Shown: positions 37,611-45,754, counted from the stretch's first letter. The stretch: 50,754 nucleotides of DNA from Chloroflexota bacterium (GCA_902810755.1 CADDYT010000035.1:1-50754), one strand, 5' to 3'. Notes: generated from the letters alone by a model not told the origin. Numbers and translations are program-made.

Positions 37611-37969
37611 GCAAGTATCTCCTCAACAAATTCCTCTTCACCATCGACCGCGACCCGGAGCTGGTGGAACGCTACCGCGAAGACCCGCGCGGCACCGTCA
37701 CCTGGTGGGAAGCCGAGCGCGCCAACGTCATCCTGAACCTGCCCGCAGGCGAGCGCAGTAGCTGGCTGCAATTTACCGATGAGGAGCGTGAGGCTCTGGC
37801 AACGCATGATTACGTCAAACTCTTCGAGCTGGGCGCGCATCATTTCCTGACGCTCACACTCTTCATCGCCCTTTTCGAGCGCGATTACAAAGAGCCGCTT
37901 GGCTTCCAGCGTGAGTACGCGCGCAAACTCCAGCACTGGTCGCTGCCCTACCCGGACATTACTACATAA
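37607..37969 (+). CDS. extradiol dioxygenase LigA-type small subunit
   Basis: A 120-residue helical protein: YLLNKFLFTIDRDPELVERYREDPR, then FTDEEREALATHDYVKLFELGAHHFLTLTLFIALFERD. This is the LigA/protocatechuate 4,5-dioxygenase alpha-chain fold that caps the LigB active site; the DPELVERYREDP and LFELGAHHF segments are typical. The 4-nt overlap with ligB gives translational coupling. Presence of a separate LigA chain points to a PCA- or gallate-like dicarboxylate/carboxylate substrate and not a simple catechol. Confidence 0.88.
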   Translation: MSKYLLNKFLFTIDRDPELVERYREDPRGTVTWWEAERANVILNLPAGERSSWLQFTDEEREALATHDYVKLFELGAHHFLTLTLFIALFERDYKEPLGFQREYARKLQHWSLPYPDITT

Positions 37970-37970
37970 G

Positions 37971-37984
37971 TAAGGAGGTGATCC
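37971..37984 (+). other. 14-nt perfect complement of the 16S rRNA 3' end without an adjacent ORF
   Basis: TAAGGAGGTGATCC lies two bases past the ligA stop and matches the full anti-Shine-Dalgarno tail. No ATG, GTG or TTG follows at usable distance except a six-codon TTG frame near 37998. The real ribosome binding site of the next gene (GGAGG) is 60 nt further on. Confidence 0.6.
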
Positions 37985-38048
37985 TACATATCCGCTTTGT
38001 CACCGTTGAAACAATGAGGTATCACGCAGGAAAGAAAAGGAGGCTACG

Positions 38049-38870
38049 ATGCCGGCTAACCCGATGGATTTCAAAGACAAGGAACTCGTACTCGACATAG
38101 CGCGCACGGAACGCGCGAAGTTCTACGACATCATCGACAACCCGGACAACTGGTACGTGCAGACGCGCTGCACCGAATGGGAAGTGCGCGATATGGTCGG
38201 CCATATGATCGACGTGACCGAAGGCTATCTGAACGCCTGGGAGATGGCGCGCAGGGGTGAAACCGGCACCCCGCTCGGCCTTGCCGTCATGAGCGATCGG
38301 CTCAATGAGCATGCCCAGGCCTTTCGCAGCCTGCCGCGCGAAGAAGCCATCGCCCGTCTCAAAAAGGACTCAGACGAAGCGTTCGCTATTTTCGAGGCCC
38401 TCACCGCCGATGAGTGGATGGGAAAGACCATTCCCCACCCCTACATGGGGCCAATCCCCACCTGCTTCTATCCCTCTTTCCAGATCATCGACTATGGCAT
38501 TCACACCTGGGATATGAAGTGGGGCCTGGGCGATAAGACGGGCAAACTCGAAGAGCGCACCGCCGGTATCCTGATGCCCTACATGTTCATTGTCATGCAG
38601 TACACCGTCGACGAGGACTCGGCTAAAGGCGTGGACGCGGTTATCGGCATCGTCGTCGATGGAGAATGGGGCGGCCAGTGGCGGGCCACCATCAAAGACG
38701 GCCAGTTCGTCTGCGTCCCGGCAGACAACCTGGATGATGTGCAGGCCGTTTTCCACTTCAAAGATGCCTCAGATTTCGTCCTCACTACCTACCAACGCTT
38801 CCCCGGCGGTGAGACCAGTGGCGACCCGAAAATCATCGACCAGGTGCGCCACCTGTTCTTCAGAATCTAG
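38049..38870 (+). CDS. DinB/maleylpyruvate-isomerase-like protein with SCP2-like tail
   Basis: A 273-residue protein. The N-terminal four-helix DinB-type domain has CTEWEVRDMVGHMIDVTEGY and IIDYGIHTWDMKWGLG, whose histidines match the metal triad of mycothiol-dependent maleylpyruvate isomerases. The C-terminal 90 residues (GQWRATIKDGQFVCVPADNLDDVQAVFHFKDASDF) resemble an SCP2-like domain. GGAGG lies 7 nt before the ATG. As the last gene of the ligAB operon, a cis-trans or keto-enol isomerisation of the ring-fission product is the natural guess; the thiol cofactor and substrate are unproven. Confidence 0.8.
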   Translation: MPANPMDFKDKELVLDIARTERAKFYDIIDNPDNWYVQTRCTEWEVRDMVGHMIDVTEGYLNAWEMARRGETGTPLGLAVMSDRLNEHAQAFRSLPREEAIARLKKDSDEAFAIFEALTADEWMGKTIPHPYMGPIPTCFYPSFQIIDYGIHTWDMKWGLGDKTGKLEERTAGILMPYMFIVMQYTVDEDSAKGVDAVIGIVVDGEWGGQWRATIKDGQFVCVPADNLDDVQAVFHFKDASDFVLTTYQRFPGGETSGDPKIIDQVRHLFFRI

Positions 38871-38884
38871 TCAACCGAAATTCT

Positions 38885-38922
38885 GCAGGCGCCGATAGAG
38901 CGCGCGCTCTATCGGCGCCTGC
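38885..38922 (+). terminator. 38-bp perfect palindrome ending the ligAB operon
   Basis: 19+19 bp without a loop (arm GCAGGCGCCGATAGAGCGC), 14 nt past the last gene of the operon. No T-run follows. It separates the operon from the repeat cluster and the MetE-like gene. Confidence 0.65.
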
Positions 38923-39005
38923 GAGGCAATCAAACATGATATCATGATATAGTGTAGCGGGCCTTATTTTTAAAGCGAGGTTGGTAAGGATGGAGCGGCA
39001 GGGCG

Positions 39006-39172
39006 ACCACCAGGGTCGCCCCAGGCCACCCGCAAGGGGTGGCCCTACGAGAGACGAACGTGTCGTAGGGCTTGTGGAGCCGCCGCGTAGAGTAGGGCCA
39101 CCCCTGGCGGGTGGCCTGCGTCGCGCTCGCACGGGCTTAAGTTAACGCTTATGGGGTCGCCCCTGCCCCCGC
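39006..39172. repeat. GGCCACCC-family composite repeat
   Basis: Two inverted GGCCACCC/GGGTGGCC units in opposite orientation joined by CTACGAGAGACGAACG, followed by GCTCGCACGGGCTTAAGTTAACG and CTTATGGGG. The same order, including the tail, appears at 8925-9190. The rest of the gap 38923-39240 holds no gene I can see. Confidence 0.85.
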
Positions 39173-39240
39173 CAGCTCGCTCGATTCCGGTGAACTGCGC
39201 TGTAATTACCTGGAATAAAGCAGCGTAAGGGAGAGAAAGT

Positions 39241-40266
39241 GTGGTAGAGAAGCTTTTGACGACGGTTGTGGGAAGCTATCCGCAGCCGGAATGGCTGGTT
39301 GATCGCAAGAATTTGCAGAGCCGATTGCCTCCGCGCGTGCGGGCGCGAGATATCTGGCGTATCCCGGAGCCGCTACTGCAAGAGGCCCAGGACGATGCCA
39401 CCCTGCTCGCCATTCGTGACATGGAACGCGCGGGTATCGACATTATCTCTGATGGAGAGATGCGGCGCGAGAGCTATTCTAATCGTTTCGCCACCGCACT
39501 GGCCGGAATGGACCTCGATCATCCGGGAGAGGTGCTGGGACGCACCGGGCGTACTAACCTTGTTCCCCGCGTCGTCGGCCCGATTCGCCGCCTCTATCCG
39601 GTCGAAGTACGCGACGTGGAATTTTTGCGGCGCAATACCGACCGCCGCATCAAAATCACCGTGCCAGGCCCATTCACCATCACGCACCAGACGCAGGATG
39701 ACTATTACCACGACGAGAAAGCTCTGGCGCTGGATATCGCGGCAGCCGTCAACGAGGAGATCAAGAGCTTGCAGGCCGCCGGGGCTGACGTGGTGCAGAT
39801 CGACGAACCCTATCTTCAGGCTAGGCCGCAGCAGGCAAAAGCGTATGGAGTTGAGGTCATCAACCGCGCGCTGGAAGGCATCGAAGGGCCAACGGCGCTG
39901 CACCTCTGCTTCGGCTACGCGGCGATCGTTCATGACCGCCCCGGCCAGTACGCCTTCCTCACCGAACTGCGCGACTGTGTCGTCCAACAGATTTCGATTG
40001 AAGCGGCCCAGCCCAACCTTGACCTTTCCGTCTTACGTGAATTAGCCGGTAAAACCATCATTCTGGGCGTCCTGAACCTGGGGGATATGACAGTAGAGAT
40101 GCCGGAGACAGTGGCGGCGAGAATCCGCGCCGCCCTGCACCACGTAGAGCCAGAACGCCTGATCCTGGCCCCCGATTGCGGCATGAAATATCTGCCCCGC
40201 GCCGTCGCCTTCGGCAAGCTCTGCGCGCTGGCCGAGGGAGCCAGAAGAGTACGCGCGGAATTATAG
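39241..40266 (+). CDS. MetE-like cobalamin-independent methyltransferase, catalytic domain only
   Basis: A 341-residue protein of the UROD/MetE superfamily. It starts LLTTVVGSYPQPEWL as the C-terminal catalytic half of MetE does. ISDGEMRRESYSNRF and QIDEPYLQAR are substrate or methyl-donor regions. The zinc site is seen as LHLCFGYA (His and Cys) and APDCGMKYL (Cys). The N-terminal MetE half is absent, as in archaeal-type MetE and many methyltransferases of unknown substrate. GTG 39241 follows AAGGGAGAG. It lies downstream of the catabolic operon but behind a terminator palindrome and repeats, so a shared role (for example methyl transfer from a methoxyaromatic) is conjecture. Confidence 0.85.
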   Translation: MVEKLLTTVVGSYPQPEWLVDRKNLQSRLPPRVRARDIWRIPEPLLQEAQDDATLLAIRDMERAGIDIISDGEMRRESYSNRFATALAGMDLDHPGEVLGRTGRTNLVPRVVGPIRRLYPVEVRDVEFLRRNTDRRIKITVPGPFTITHQTQDDYYHDEKALALDIAAAVNEEIKSLQAAGADVVQIDEPYLQARPQQAKAYGVEVINRALEGIEGPTALHLCFGYAAIVHDRPGQYAFLTELRDCVVQQISIEAAQPNLDLSVLRELAGKTIILGVLNLGDMTVEMPETVAARIRAALHHVEPERLILAPDCGMKYLPRAVAFGKLCALAEGARRVRAEL

Positions 40267-40707
40267 AGGGGAAAGGAGAAAGCAAGATGCAAGCCAAACC
40301 TTTATCGCCTTTGCCGCCGAGCATGACCACCGCTTCCTCTTGTTATCAATACGCGCAAACAGCTTCTGGAAAGAGTCGATAAATTTTTGTACCCCCTCCT
40401 CTTGCAACTGCCGGGTGACCTCGTTGTAGTGAATCCCCACATCCATGAGCGCCGCAAGCTGTGCTTTTGCCTGTGAAAGCTGATTCTCAATAGAGAGTCG
40501 CGCACGACCATGCTCGCGGAAGCGTTCGATCGTGGGAAGAGGCATGGTATTCACGGTATTGGGTCCGATCAGCTCCTCGACGTAGAGTACATCGCGGTAG
40601 GCCGGGTTTTTCGTGCTGGTGCTGGCCCACAGAGGCTGCTGGATCACCTTGATTTGCCCACTTTTGACCTGCTCAACCACCGTCTCTGTTCCGCGGCGGA
40701 CGATCAT
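40261..40707 (-). pseudogene. transaldolase C-terminal fragment
   Basis: The frame contains QQPLWASTSTKNPAYRDVLYVEELIGPNTVNTMP, then RFREHGRARLSIENQLSQAKAQLAALMDVGI and VTRQLQEEGVQKFIDSFQKLFARID. This is the C-terminal third of transaldolase: the transaldolase-specific WASTSTKNP is plain. The N-terminal two thirds with the Schiff-base lysine are missing; upstream sequence is unrelated. The tail after FARID is non-homologous. It overlaps the end of the MetE-like gene by 6 bp. Confidence 0.8.
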
Positions 40708-41011
40708 ACGCGTGTACGTAGCGCCATCCCATTGATCAATCCGATTGCGGGTTCTTCTCCGCAGCGTCCAGACGGTCAGATCTAAATGGAGTGGATGCGG
40801 CTTGATCTTGCTTCTTGCGATTCGACATCAGGAATACCTCCAATTCGTCGGGGCATTCACGACGAAGCAGGTGTTTATGCCCGTGGAGGCAGGTACTCAT
40901 GGCTTGTGGAGGCAGGTATTCACTCGCATACATTAGCACGCCTTTCCTCTGGCGGCCATCACCGTCTGCTTGGCACGAAGGCCCGCCAGGACGGACTTCC
41001 TGGGGAAAAAG

Positions 41012-41064
41012 AGCGGGAGACGGGACTCGAACCCGCGACAGCCTGCTTGGGAAGCAGGGTGTTA
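41012..41064 (-). tRNA. 3' fragment of tRNA-Gly(CCC), probable att-site scar
   Basis: On the minus strand there is an anticodon arm CCTGC-TTCCCAA-GCAGG (anticodon CCC), a 5-nt variable loop and a T-arm GCGGG-TTCGAGT-CCCGT. The 3' acceptor strand CTCCCGC plus discriminator T follows. The 5' acceptor strand GCGGGAG and the D-arm are absent; unrelated sequence precedes the anticodon stem apart from a short ACAC. It cannot be a functional tRNA. Such 3' halves are the usual trace of an integrative element at a tRNA gene. Confidence 0.75.
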
Positions 41065-41132
41065 CAATTTCATCGCTCGCTTGCTTTGAACGGGCTTTAC
41101 TGGCTCGTCTAGACGATACATTTCACATGTGA

Positions 41133-41192
41133 GCGTCTCTGACAAAAGATGTCGCGTGCATTTTTTGGCGTCTTCGGCAAAAGATGTCACGT
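41133..41192. repeat. two 25-bp direct repeats, possible IS-end remnant
   Basis: 41133-41157 and 41168-41192 match at 21 of 25 positions (core GCAAAAGATGTC/ACAAAAGATGTC), with a 35-bp period. Multiple terminal repeats of this kind occur at ends of IS21-like elements. No intact transposase follows, so the assignment is tentative. Confidence 0.35.
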
Positions 41193-41260
41193 TCTGACGA
41201 AGGCAGGATTTCCCGAACTCAGAGCGCTCTAGAACAAGTTTACCAGCACTTTTGCGCAAA

Positions 41261-41795
41261 AACAAGAGAGGCAGGAGGTCTACTATGAAAGCACTATCAA
41301 CCAACTTGCTGCACATGCTGGTATAAGTTCAAAATCCACCTGGAGATCTGGTCGACCCACGATTGTACCGTTTCTTATTGGGCTGGATAGTGACCAAGAG
41401 CAATTAGCCCAAGTCGGTAGGCCTCTCGTTTAGGGTCATTGAGTTGAAGAAGAGCGACAGTAGCGCGTCCGCTTGAGTAAGGCTTTCAATCAGTTCACTG
41501 TTGAGGCGAAAATGGCGATGCTATCGCTGCTCACAGGGATTAAACAGGAAGACGACTTTCTTCGATGCCGGGTCAACCAAAGCCGGATATGAACCTTTGA
41601 AACGGTTACAATAAGAGCGGCCATGCCAGATTCTCAAAGGAAGTTGTTTCTGCGTGTTTTTCAGCAATCACACGGTCTGCTTCGTGTGGATATCCATATC
41701 GGCTTCATGGATAAGGCAGTATTCACACGACCCTGGGCCCGCTCTTGAACCTGACTGCGTAAACGTTCAAGGATGAAGGTTTTCTTGGCCATACT
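41261..41795. other. degraded accessory stretch without an intact gene
   Basis: On the plus strand a 60-codon frame near 41275-41433 contains YYESTINQLAAHAGISSKST and ends in a stop. On the minus strand a frame broken by stops contains FKGSYPALVDPASKKVVFLF and FRLNSELIESLTQADALL (about 41430-41680). Neither has a start with a ribosome binding site, and I do not recognise the family. I read it as gene debris at the edge of the IS701-like insertion. Confidence 0.4.
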
Positions 41796-41800
41796 CTTAG

Positions 41801-43264
41801 CTTGACTTTGTACATTTCCAACTGACTAGCAGGCGGCCAAAGACAACCGCTCAAGAGTAGAGTGAGGCACTAAAACCACATCAGGATGGGTGGGTGATGT
41901 GGAAAAAGCCCCAAGGCCCCACAAATGTCGCCTGACGGCAAGCAAACACGTCCCGAAAGGTAGCCCTCTGCTTGCGATACCAAACCGCTTGAGCGACAGG
42001 AATGCAGCCATCGGGAAAGCATGGCCGCCTGAAGAGCGTCACGAGGCTGAAGAGGCCAAAGAGCAGAGGCGTCGAGCGCTCGATGGCGCGATCGGACCAT
42101 TGGCGCTGCGTCTCGATGCCCAGATGAGCGCGCCCCTCCTCAAAGGTCACTTCCAGACTCCAGCGCTTCATGAAATCGCTGATGATCTGTTCTGCCGTCT
42201 GGGTGGGATCGGTGGAAAAAATGGCTTTTGACGGGCGCTTGCCTGAGGGATCACGCGTGAGAACCCAGCGGATGGGCAACGGGTCGTATCCGGAGCGATA
42301 CCAGAGCGCCGTACCGGTACAAATCTCCAGAGTTCGCTCCCCTTGACCATACCAGTCCAGGGTGAGCTTCCGCTAGAGGGTTTGCGGGTCTTGTAAGAGC
42401 TGTTCCAGCGCAGCCAGGCGTTCACCACCGACGCGGGAACGACCGATGGTGTGCTGGCTGCGTTGAGGTGGGGACTCGTGGAGTACCGCATCGAGTCGAC
42501 CAGTTGTGATCAGCGTCACCCGCTGAGTATTGGCATGCAGGCCCAATTCCAGCACATTGTAGGCCGTATCGCCCATCAGCTTAATGGAACGACCGGGGAG
42601 CCATCGGCGCACCAAGCTGACCATCTGATGTGCCCACATCGCGATGGCCTTGTGTCGCTTGCCCAGCCGTTCACTGGCTTCCGGAGTGGTCGCCAGCACG
42701 CACAAAAAGGGTAGAGCCGAGCGTTGCTTTGTCCAAGGCACGCTGACGACAACTGCCATCACGATCCATCGCAGGCCAAGACTGCTGACTGAGCGCTCTC
42801 GACTAGAGAGAGCACTATCGCGGTAATGCCCTCGTTTGCTGATCTTGCTGCCCCATCGTCGCTCCAGCGTTTCGTCAATGACCAGCTCTACGCAGGCATC
42901 TGCTGGCACAAAGGTCTCGACGATGAGGAGGAGAAGCTGGCAACTGACGGCTAAGGGAGACCATCGTGCTCGGTTGAGCACCTGATGAAAAGTACTCCAT
43001 TTCGTCTCTTAGTCGTTGCCGCTAGCACGCAGGGCTGCTGTGGCCGGTCGGCGTCCATGGGCCAGTAGCGTTCCGATTAACAACATCATCAGTTTCCTCC
43101 ACGCAGGGGCGGTAAATAATGGCCGAAAGACCGTCAGAACTTCTATAATGGGATCGGGAAGGGGCATGAACATCCTCCTGAATGAGATTTAGCTTTGATC
43201 AGCTTCTATCTTACGTCAAAAGGGTTCATGCCTAGTTCTTTCCCCCAAATTGTACAAAGTCAAG
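41801..43264 (-). mobile_element. IS701-like insertion sequence, complete ends, dead transposase
   Basis: The ends carry CTTGACTTTGTACA as a perfect inverted repeat (41801-41814 and 43251-43264). They are flanked by the direct repeat CTTAG (41796-41800 and 43265-43269), consistent with the YTAR-type target of IS701-like elements. Total length is 1464 bp. One minus-strand transposase frame fills most of it. Confidence 0.75.
41881..43167 (-). pseudogene. IS701-family-like DDE transposase with two in-frame stops
   Basis: From an ATG at 43167 (AGGAGG upstream) one frame runs to 41881. It reads PLPDPIIEVLTVFRPLFTAP at the start, then LVIDETLERRWG (first Asp), MGDTAYNVLELG (second Asp), and TFEEGRAHLGIETQRQWSDRAI (Glu). 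It is interrupted by TAA at 43011-43009, in the stretch before ETKWSTFHQVLNRA, and by TAG at 42375-42373, just after LLQDPQTL. Both could be single C-to-T changes of glutamine codons (CAA, CAG). No frameshift is present. About 428 codons in all. Confidence 0.8.
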
Positions 43265-43269
43265 CTTAG

Positions 43270-43325
43270 GTTGCCTGCTGTCTTAGTTGTCGGTGAGCTT
43301 CCAGTTTGATCGGCTCCATAAGGAT
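43270..43325 (-). pseudogene. C-terminal scrap of a copy of the 29072-29326 gene
   Basis: On the minus strand the last codons read MEPIKLEAHRQLRQQAT before a stop made by the flanking CTTAG repeat of the IS. The intact gene at 29072-29326 ends MELIKLEAHQQVRQTE. DNA similarity extends over about 60 bp and then fades. The rest of this copy is gone. Between here and 43577 I see no other gene. Confidence 0.65.
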
Positions 43326-43577
43326 TCAGATCAAGATTTCGAACACTTGCTAATTCAATACTGCTATGATATTATTCAATACCATCAGCTAAGAATATGC
43401 TAGGAATAGACTAGGGGCTGAACAAGAGAAATCACTGATAGAAAAAATGAAAGGAGGAAACTGTACATGTGCTTAAGGTAGCAGAAAATCTTATCTATCG
43501 AGGTTGAAAATAGAATAGGTAGCTGATTATCCAATGCGCTATGTTCCATCTACTAGTCACTTACTGGAGGAAGACTC

Positions 43578-44489
43578 ATGAAAGTATTGGTAACCGGAGG
43601 CGATGGTTTCTTAGGAAAATATGTCGTGGATTTACTTTTAAGAGTAGGCCATGAAGTATACATTTTTGATATAAAAGAAAAGGCATCAAATTTTGAGCAC
43701 TATATTCAAGGAGATTTACTCTGCCAAGACAGTGTTTTTTCTGCGGTTTCGAAAGTTGAAGCAATCTGCCATCTAGGTGCCGTAGGAGATGTGTATCAGG
43801 CTTTTGATAATCCCGCCTATGCTGCACTGCTTAACGTAGTTGGAACTGCAAATGTTTTACAAGCAGCCTTTTTTCATAAAGTACAAAAGGTAGTATACGC
43901 TTCAACTTGGGAAGTATATGGATACCCGAAATATCAACCTATTGATGAAAAACATCCTTGTTCTCCTGATCACCCATACAGTATTACTAAACTAGCTGGT
44001 GAGCAACTACTACTTTCATATGATACTCTCAAAGGTGTTCCTGCTGTAGCTTTACGATTAGGAACCGCTTATGGCTTAAATATGCGTCCTAACTCCGTCT
44101 TCTCGATTTTTATAGAGCAAGCTCTAAAGGGATTTCCTATTACAATTCATGGAGATGGAATGCAAGCAAGACAGTTTACTCATGCAAGTGATATCGCGCA
44201 GGCCTTTGTTAAGGCCTTAGAGTCAGAGGATCATCAAGCTGTATATAATATCGTAGCTGATCAGAATATTTCTATTAGAGAGCTTGCTGAAATGATAGTT
44301 AGAGAATTACCGACCGATATTATATTTAAAGGTTCTAGACTTGGTGATGTCCACTCTGCAATTATTAGTAATGAAAAAGCAAGGAAAAGGCTTGGTTGGT
44401 CAAATGAAGTTTCTTTTCAGGATGGACTACGGGAATTGATTTCTCATCGATATTCAGTTTTAAGATCAAATACTGAAACTTTAACATAA
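43578..44489 (+). CDS. NAD-dependent sugar epimerase/dehydratase (extended SDR)
   Basis: A 303-residue extended short-chain dehydrogenase. The NAD-binding motif is VTGGDGFLGKYVVDLL, and the catalytic triad region holds YASTWEVYG and YSITKLAGEQ (Tyr-x3-Lys). LRLGTAYGLNMRP and RQFTHASDIAQAF bind the nucleotide-sugar. It resembles UDP-glucose 4-epimerase and related NDP-sugar epimerases. GGAGGA lies about 7 nt before the ATG. Its codon use is clearly AT-richer than the left part of the window, fitting an acquired polysaccharide gene set with the glycosyltransferases further on. Confidence 0.9.
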   Translation: MKVLVTGGDGFLGKYVVDLLLRVGHEVYIFDIKEKASNFEHYIQGDLLCQDSVFSAVSKVEAICHLGAVGDVYQAFDNPAYAALLNVVGTANVLQAAFFHKVQKVVYASTWEVYGYPKYQPIDEKHPCSPDHPYSITKLAGEQLLLSYDTLKGVPAVALRLGTAYGLNMRPNSVFSIFIEQALKGFPITIHGDGMQARQFTHASDIAQAFVKALESEDHQAVYNIVADQNISIRELAEMIVRELPTDIIFKGSRLGDVHSAIISNEKARKRLGWSNEVSFQDGLRELISHRYSVLRSNTETLT

Positions 44490-44584
44490 TCTGGGATAAC
44501 GTACTTGAAATGCGCGAAGTTATTGGAAACAGCAGAATGCAAGTTCATCGCCTGAATCTTGTCCAGTCTCTGCTAAAATAGACA

Positions 44585-45440
44585 TCACAATAGGGCGATA
44601 GAAGGAATGTTCTCCAACTCATGTTGCTGAGCATATTGGAGCGGGGAGAGGTTATCGAGTGCCTTATGTGGTCGCTCCAGATTGTAAAAGTTGATCCAGT
44701 CCTCGACGGCTCGTAAAAACTCCCCCAAGGTATGATAGGGGCGACGATCAGCGACCGCCAGCTTAAAGACGCCGACAAATCGCTCCGCATAGCCGTTGTC
44801 AGTGGGCGTACCAGCTCGGCTCATCGAGAGGACAAAGCCTTTTTGCAAGAGCAAGGAGCGCGTTTGGACAGCCCCATATTGTTTGCCCCGATCGCTGTGC
44901 CAGATACTGCCAGACACCTCAAAAGCCATCGTTTGAATAGCCTCGGTGACCAAATCGGCCCGCATGTGATAATCAAAGGCAATCCCTAGGACCTGGTGGA
45001 TGCGATGCCGAAGCGCAAAACAGAGCCACAAACGCGGGTGCCATCGGCGAGCTTGACCTCCAGAATATCGGAGAAAACCACTTCCTGCTTCACCAACTCA
45101 AACGTTTCTTCGCACAGCTTGTTGGGTGCAAGCTCAGTAGCTTTGCGATAGATAGACTTCTTGCGCTTGCGCCTAGTCACAATGCCGTATTTGTGCATTA
45201 TCCGCCTGATGCGATTCTTCCCTGTTCCCAGTAAGGCGGCCAATTTGCGATGGCACATGGTATTGTCTTTCTCATGAGCGGCTTCAATACGCACCGCTAG
45301 GGCTTTATCCTGCTTGGGACGTTTAGGCTAAATATAGAGGCTACTACGCGCAATGCCTGACACCCGCGCTAGCTGGCTTTTATTCATCGGACTGCCGCAA
45401 GCACACAGCGTGCCAGCTCGACTTTATGCTGTTTGCTCAT
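44585..45440 (-). pseudogene. IS3 orfB transposase with frameshifts and stop
   Basis: The ATG at 45440 overlaps the orfA stop (ATGA). The protein starts MSKQHKVELARCVLAA, shifts frame near 45385 into MNKSQLARVSGIARSSLYI, meets TAG at 45330-45328, continues PKRPKQDKALAVRIEAAHEK, and shifts frame again near 45020. The integrase core is still visible: FSDILEVKLADGT (first Asp), SIWHSDRGKQYGA (second Asp) and NGYAERFVGVFK (Glu). Inactive. Confidence 0.85.
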
Positions 45441-45754
45441 TTGCCCAGCAGTTCGCGGGATTTTTTTAGCAGTTCATTCTGCACTGTCAACTCCCCGATC
45501 AGCTTTTTCGGCTCGTCAGGCGACTCCCCTGGCTCGTAGCCAGCTGCCTTCGCTCGATTCGCCGGGACGCGCTGGTCGACAAAGACTTCCGCTCCTCTCT
45601 GCTGAAATGCTTGACGCCATCGGCTGACCATGGAGAAGGAGACCTCAAACTTGCGGCAGACTTCCTCAAGGGTGGTATCCCGCTGCCAGCTTTCCAGCAC
45701 GACTTTCAATTTGAACTCGGGCGAGTACTGTTTTCGTTTCCCTGCCATTTTCAT
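45437..45754 (-). CDS. IS3-family transposase OrfA
   Basis: A 105-residue protein: KRKQYSPEFKLKVVLESWQRDTTLEEVCRKFEVSFSMVSRWRQAF is the helix-turn-helix of IS3 OrfA, and a leucine-zipper-like ELTVQNELLKKSRELL ends it. An A7 run lies in its last codons (CTAAAAAAATCC) where IS3 elements often frameshift. Intact itself, but its OrfB partner is broken. Confidence 0.85.
   Translation of the reverse strand: MKMAGKRKQYSPEFKLKVVLESWQRDTTLEEVCRKFEVSFSMVSRWRQAFQQRGAEVFVDQRVPANRAKAAGYEPGESPDEPKKLIGELTVQNELLKKSRELLGK

Noticed and set aside
40736..40828. 30-codon minus-strand frame starting MSNRKKQDQAAS with GGAGG upstream
   Set aside because: The ribosome binding site is good, but the peptide is short, matches nothing I know and lies in debris next to the transaldolase fragment. 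It may be the stump of a lost gene start; not enough for a gene call.
42451..42714. Plus-strand frame inside the IS701-like element
   Set aside because: Antisense of the transposase, whose DDE motifs identify the true strand.
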